Source: Hirsutella rhossiliensis
Taxonomy: Eukaryota; Ascomycota; Sordariomycetes; Hypocreales; Ophiocordycipitaceae
NCBI RefSeq assembly: GCF_020360975.1
Contig: NW_025408676.1
Span: 1,240,001-1,304,000 of the forward strand
Direction: 5' to 3'
Length of the DNA stretch: 64,000 bases
The notes under the pieces are model-generated. The model had not been told where the DNA came from. It saw only the letters and a list, made by a program, of their open reading frames with translations, and ran no database searches. A program made the translations under genes and the position numbers. This document shows positions 60,051-64,000 of the stretch, piece by piece; position 1 is the stretch's first letter, and each line of letters begins with the position of its first letter.

Positions 60051-60510
60051 TTACTTATTACGACTATAGCTACTAAGCTACTAATAGTCGACCGCGTTAA
60101 GTATATAATATAGTCTAATAAATAAATAGTTAGTATAACTATCTAATAAATATAAGATCGAGGGGATTATAAAGATCTAAGTAATCTAGGATTAATAAGA
60201 TTACTACGCTTTATACGATCTAATATTAGGGATTATAGCTAGGCCTATAATCTAAGGATAGTCTCTATAGGTATATATAGCTACCTACTTTTACTCTTTT
60301 AAATAAATAGCTCTCTAGCTTTTAATATAGATCTTTATTATAATTCTATCTTTAATTTTAATTACTTAGTTATAGTCTATAGTCTATAACCTCTAACTTA
60401 TTACTAACGTAATATACTTATTATTACTTAGACTATACCTTATTATATCTATTAATATAAACCCCTTAATAGGTTTATCCCTTAGAAATAATACCGGTTA
60501 TTATATTACT
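60051..60510 (+). mobile_element. Solo B-family LTR, TSD ttact
   Basis: The LTR is 60056-60505, 450 bp, flanked by ttact at 60051-60055 and 60506-60510. It is the reverse complement of the LTRs in B1, B2 and B3, so the lost element was on the plus strand. A perfect TSD with no internal region indicates LTR-LTR recombination after insertion. It keeps some CpG (cgaccgcg, ccggtt) and looks intermediate in decay. Confidence 0.95.
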
Positions 60511-60559
60511 ATTAATACGTTTCTATTCCTTATTAAGCTAGTTAAATATCTACTCTTAC

Positions 60560-61420
60560 TAGTAAGTAAGGTTAATCTTTATATCTTTAAAGGCTTTTAT
60601 TAAGTCTAAGATCTCCTTTATAGGCTATCTAGGTTTCTTATTTATTTTCTTTAACTTTTTAAGAAGTTTTTCTTTACTTTTATTAGATTTAGCTTCCTCT
60701 TTTACTTTATTAATTTCTTTAAAGAGCTAGTCTTTCTTTAAGTTCTTAAGCTTTTAATTATAAACTTTAGATACTATATTTTATTACTTAACGTCTTAGT
60801 AAGGTACTAAATAGTTATTAATTATATAGATAAGGCTTTTATATAATAGTTTTAAGATAACTTTAAATATCTTCTTATTTCTCTTTATAATATTAATAAT
60901 AAGTTCCTTTAGTATTATATAGTAGATAAAGTATAAATAAACTATAGATTCTTCCTAGCTATTAAGTTATACCTTACGCTATAAGTATAAGTAAAGACTA
61001 AGCTATTTTATAACTTTTATAATAGTCTTAAGCTTTTTAGTATTATAATAGTCTAAGCGGTCGTTAGTAGTTTCTAGTTATTTAATATTATATATATAGT
61101 AGTATTAAAAGAGTCTCTTTTTTACTTCTTTTTAAGTAAGTCTATTTATAAGAATTTTAATAGTAAGGGCTTATATAAAGGAGATATAGACTTTAAGCTA
61201 GTTTATTTTATCCTTATTATAAATATAGTTAATATATATCTCTTATTTAAACTTCTTAAAGAATTTAGTTATATTTTTACTATTAAATTTATTAATAGGT
61301 AGGAGTTATAGTTAGAGGAGTCTTTTATAAAGCTATCTTAGCTTTTAGTAAGTATATCTCTAAGTTTATTAGTAATCTTATTAATATCTACCTTAATTTT
61401 TTTTATATTACTAGTAGTAG
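60560..61420 (-). pseudogene. Degraded gag-like reading frame (possible gypsy gag)
   Basis: A Lys/Ile/Asn-rich frame on the minus strand with TAA/TAG breaks. It starts with INKITNKLRDIL near 61380 and reads LINLI/INKFNSKNITKFFKKF near 61240-61300, the kind of F-x-G-x-N-hydrophobic-x-x-F-hydrophobic-x-x-aromatic opening seen in capsid regions of fungal gypsy gag proteins. It ends in a charged, coiled-coil-like tail (KEINKVKEEAKSNKSKEKLL near 60670-60725). It is heavily RIP-altered with almost no CpG left, so it is old. The assignment is tentative; no pol is visible beside it. Confidence 0.35.
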
Positions 61421-63140
61421 GATTAAATAATCCCTTTTAATAGCTAGCGTTTTTAAATATAGTATACCTATAAATTATAAGGTTATAAAATTTAAAGTTA
61501 GAGTTTTTAGAGTTAAAGGATATCTTATTATAACTATCTTATTACTTACTTTCTTATTTATTAGTAAGAAGTAAGCGTTCTCTATAAGCTACTATATAAA
61601 AGAGAGCTAAGGTTAAGGTTATTAAGGTATCCCTTATTAATACCTATATTAATATTATTAGTATATATATAAGTAAGAGGTCTTAGTAGGGTTCTAAAAT
61701 AGTTTAGATTATACTATTATTATTATTTATATCTTTTAAAGTATTATATAAAGATTATAGTTTCTTAACTAAGTTACTAGTATTAAAGGTTATAAGGCTA
61801 ATAATAAAAGCTTAGGGTTTTTTAGTATTAGCTTATTACTTTTCTTTTACTACTAGTAAAAGTATTATCTAATTATTTATTTCCTAGTAAGTCTATTACC
61901 TTATTAGGTCCCTAACTCTAGCTATTAAGGTAGTTACTACTTTAATTATTAAATCCCTAGATTTTTTTTTCTAAATAGTACTATTATCCTTTAAGTATTC
62001 TTAGCTTTATAAAGCTACTTATCGCTATATAAATAAAACGGAATAATAAGTTTACGCCTTAAAGACTAGTTTTAATAGGGATAAGGGTATATACCTAAAG
62101 TATATATAGTATATAGCTAAGGATTAATAAAGTAATTAACTATATAATTATCTAATTATCGGTCCTATATATAGCTCTAAGGGTCTTAGGTTATTAATAT
62201 AAGTCTTAGAGATTTCTTTACTTTATACCTTTTTATCTTTACTAAAGTCGCGTAACTAACGGCCTATACTTTAAAGGGGGAAAAATAAAATTTAAATTAA
62301 CTATAATTAAGGAAGATACCTTATTAAATAATTAAAGTCTTTATAAAGCCTTTAAGTATACTTAAAAGTAAGTTAGATAAGGAGTACTAAGGGTCTTATT
62401 CTTTTAACGGGCTAATATCTATAGGGGTACGATCTTACTTATCAAACTACCTTTCTTTAAGTATATTATTAAGCTTAGTAGGCCGGTCTAACTAAAAAGA
62501 ATATTAAGGGTAGGTAGTATAGGTTAGGATTATAGCTAGTTAATATAGTAAAGCCCTTACTAAGCTAGTTTATCTTACTATAGCTATTAACGCCGTTAAT
62601 ATTATTAAAAAGAAAGAATTCTAGTACCCTAGCTATTTATAATACCCTTAAAACGCTTAAACGATTATAAGAAGTCTATTACTTTATTATAAGGCTAGAA
62701 AACTATAGTTAAGTTAACCGTACGATCTAACTACTTTTTAATAAGGTTAGCTATAGCCTTAATAAGTAAAATTAATAGCTTATAGCCTCCTAGCTTTAAA
62801 TATAATAGCTAAAGTATTAATTATATTATTTATAGCCTTAAAAAAAATTATCCCTTAGGACCTTAATAAGCAGTTTATATAGATTAAATAAGTTATAAAG
62901 ATAAAGAAATAGCTCGAGTATATACTTAAGCCGGCTACCGCCGTTATAGCTAATTAGAATATAAGATTTAATACTCTTTATAATAGCTAGTAGCTAAAAT
63001 AGCTAGAAATACTAAATTTAATTATTATAATATTAAAATATAGCTTTAATTACGTTTAAAATATACTTACCTTAGTACTATAAAGGGTACTAGAAATAAA
63101 AGGTACTAGAAGCTAGGTATACTAACTTATATATAGGTAA
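61421..63140. other. AT-rich RIP-altered stretch without recognised content
   Basis: No LTR pair, TSD or known domain is visible. Fragments such as SRDLIIKVVTTLIARVRDLI on the minus strand near 61890-61950 are protein-like but unassigned. The stretch at about 62600-63060 has moderately open plus-strand frames that I cannot name. It is probably remnants of older transposons that have decayed beyond recognition by eye. Confidence 0.5.
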
Positions 63141-63151
63141 ACGTAGGCGCG

Positions 63152-63423
63152 GGTATAGGTATTTAAGCGGTATAAGTACTTACTAAGCGCGCGCGGTATA
63201 AATAAGTAAGGTAGACTAGCTTTAATATATATCTTAAAAATAAGTTAAGTATATAAATAGTAATATACTATTATATAAATAGTAATACTTATAAAGTAAA
63301 GCTATTTATATAACGCCCTTTTACTATTAATATAATAGACCTATTTTTTAAATATATACCTATGCTAGGCCCCTATACTACTTATACCGCGTCCGCCCTA
63401 ATAAGTACCTATACCTTTTAAAT
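63152..63423. repeat. Imperfect inverted repeat around an AT-rich spacer
   Basis: The left arm, about 63152-63204, contains ggtataggtattta and gcgcgcggtataaataag. The right arm, about 63378-63423, is its complement with ggtataggtactta and ggacgcggtataagtag. The left arm has an extra 14-15 bp. The spacer is about 175 bp of AT-rich sequence. It could be a foldback or MITE-like element or the ends of a small DNA transposon; no TSD is obvious. Confidence 0.4.
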
Positions 63424-63572
63424 GCCCTTATCTATATATATATATATACTTTACGCCCCTTTTACCGGTATAGCTATAGCTATATAACGCGTCCGCTTAA
63501 TTCGCTTAAATAATATATTTCTAGCCTTAAGTTAATATTATAATAGCTTACTAATTAACCCGGCTATAGCTA

Positions 63573-63633
63573 CCGCCGCTGCCGCCGCCGCTGCCCTTAT
63601 AGCTATATGGCTAGCGGCGGCGGCGGCGGCGGC
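63573..63633. repeat. GCC/GGC triplet hairpin
   Basis: ccgccgctgccgccgccg (from 63573) faces gcggcggcggcggcggcggc (63614-63633) across a 19-bp loop that contains the rare tg of atatggc. The triplets escape RIP because they contain no CpA. Confidence 0.6.
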
Positions 63634-63684
63634 ACCTACTTAATAGCTTACTACTTAACGATCCCTTTAACGCCTAACGAAGTA

Positions 63685-63735
63685 GCCGGCTACGACGATG
63701 CCGCCGGCTACGACGATACCGCCGGCTACGAGGCT
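63685..63735 (+). repeat. 18-bp tandem repeat (about 2.8 units)
   Basis: Units at 63685-63702, 63703-63720 and a diverged partial third at 63721-63735, each starting gccggctacga. In the plus-strand frame they encode AGYDDA-like repeats. The surrounding 63640-64000 is GC-richer and partly open, possibly the edge of another element or of an Ala/Asp-rich coding region continuing past the window. Confidence 0.6.
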
Positions 63736-64000
63736 ATAGGCATGCCCCTCTAGCTATATCCTCCTCTTAATCCCCTTCCCCTAGTATTTCCTTAGGCGGG
63801 CAATCGTTATTAAGACGCTATAAGGGACCAAGGGCTCTAGCTTAGCTCGTCGATCTTATCTTAGCCCTAGTACCGTCGTATACTTACGTTAAGGCGCCTC
63901 GAGCTACCCCTTAAATTAAGCAGCCGCCGTAATACCCTTATCGCCGCTATTACCGCTATAGCGTTTACTACTATCGCTATCGCTACTACTATTACTTCTA
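63736..64000. other. GC-richer right edge
   Basis: CpG-rich but almost free of CpA and TpG, so also RIP-processed. The last 90 bp are a run of tatcgct/accgct-like triplets (gccgctattaccgctatagc). No gene is identified. Confidence 0.4.

Noticed and set aside
63430..63455. tatatata run as a telomere or origin signal
   Set aside because: It is a plain TA run in RIP-altered DNA. No TTAGGG-type repeat is present.
1..64000. tRNA, rRNA, riboswitch or CRISPR array
   Set aside because: No cloverleaf, rRNA block or regularly spaced repeat-spacer pattern was seen. Repeats here are LTRs and transposon copies.

Overview
This window is a heterochromatic, AT-rich retrotransposon graveyard, almost certainly from a filamentous ascomycete (Pezizomycotina). 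The key sign is dinucleotide composition. CpA and TpG are almost absent over the whole 64 kb while TpA is everywhere, the footprint of repeat-induced point mutation (RIP: C to T in CpA on both strands). ATG and TGA are therefore rare, Gln and Trp codons have become TAA/TAG stops, and no intact gene survives. I see no host gene, tRNA, rRNA or CRISPR array. Every protein call below is a RIP-killed pseudogene, read by ignoring TAA/TAG stops.

The window is one nested stack whose order can be read from paired LTRs and target-site duplications (TSDs). The oldest element is a Ty1/copia element, C2 (5' LTR pieces at 9332-9538 and 37826-37952, internal region 37953-42907 and 59001-59405, 3' LTR 59406-59868). 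Copia element G (to 9331) landed in its 5' LTR. G was split by C3 (860-6915, minus strand), and an LTR of C3 was split by Ty3/gypsy element B3 (1-859). A Tad1-like LINE, E (9539-37811), also landed in the C2 5' LTR with a 14-bp TSD. E was split by copia F (13983-20035, minus) and by chromodomain Ty3/gypsy element A (22113-36929, plus), and A was split by gypsy B1 (24080-31929, minus). The C2 coding region was split by gypsy B2 (42908-59000, minus). B2 holds a 5'-truncated LINE copy, D2 (46244-48175), and copia C1 (52424-58714), which sits inside a B2 LTR. To the right of C2 lie a solo B-family LTR (60056-60505, TSD ttact), a degraded minus-strand gag-like stretch (about 60560-61420), an unassigned AT-rich stretch, and a GC-rich end with triplet and 18-bp repeats.

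Nesting depth parallels decay. Elements inserted later (C1, B1, A, D2) keep many CpG sites, whereas their older relatives (C2, B2) have TpA at the same sites. This suggests a slower CpG-directed process followed by RIP. Two features are not explained by standard retroelement anatomy: a minus-strand, Ala-rich and coiled-coil-like coding region between pol and the 3' LTR of element A, and a long antisense reading frame in the 3' part of the LINE, seen in both LINE copies. These are the best candidates for undescribed content.
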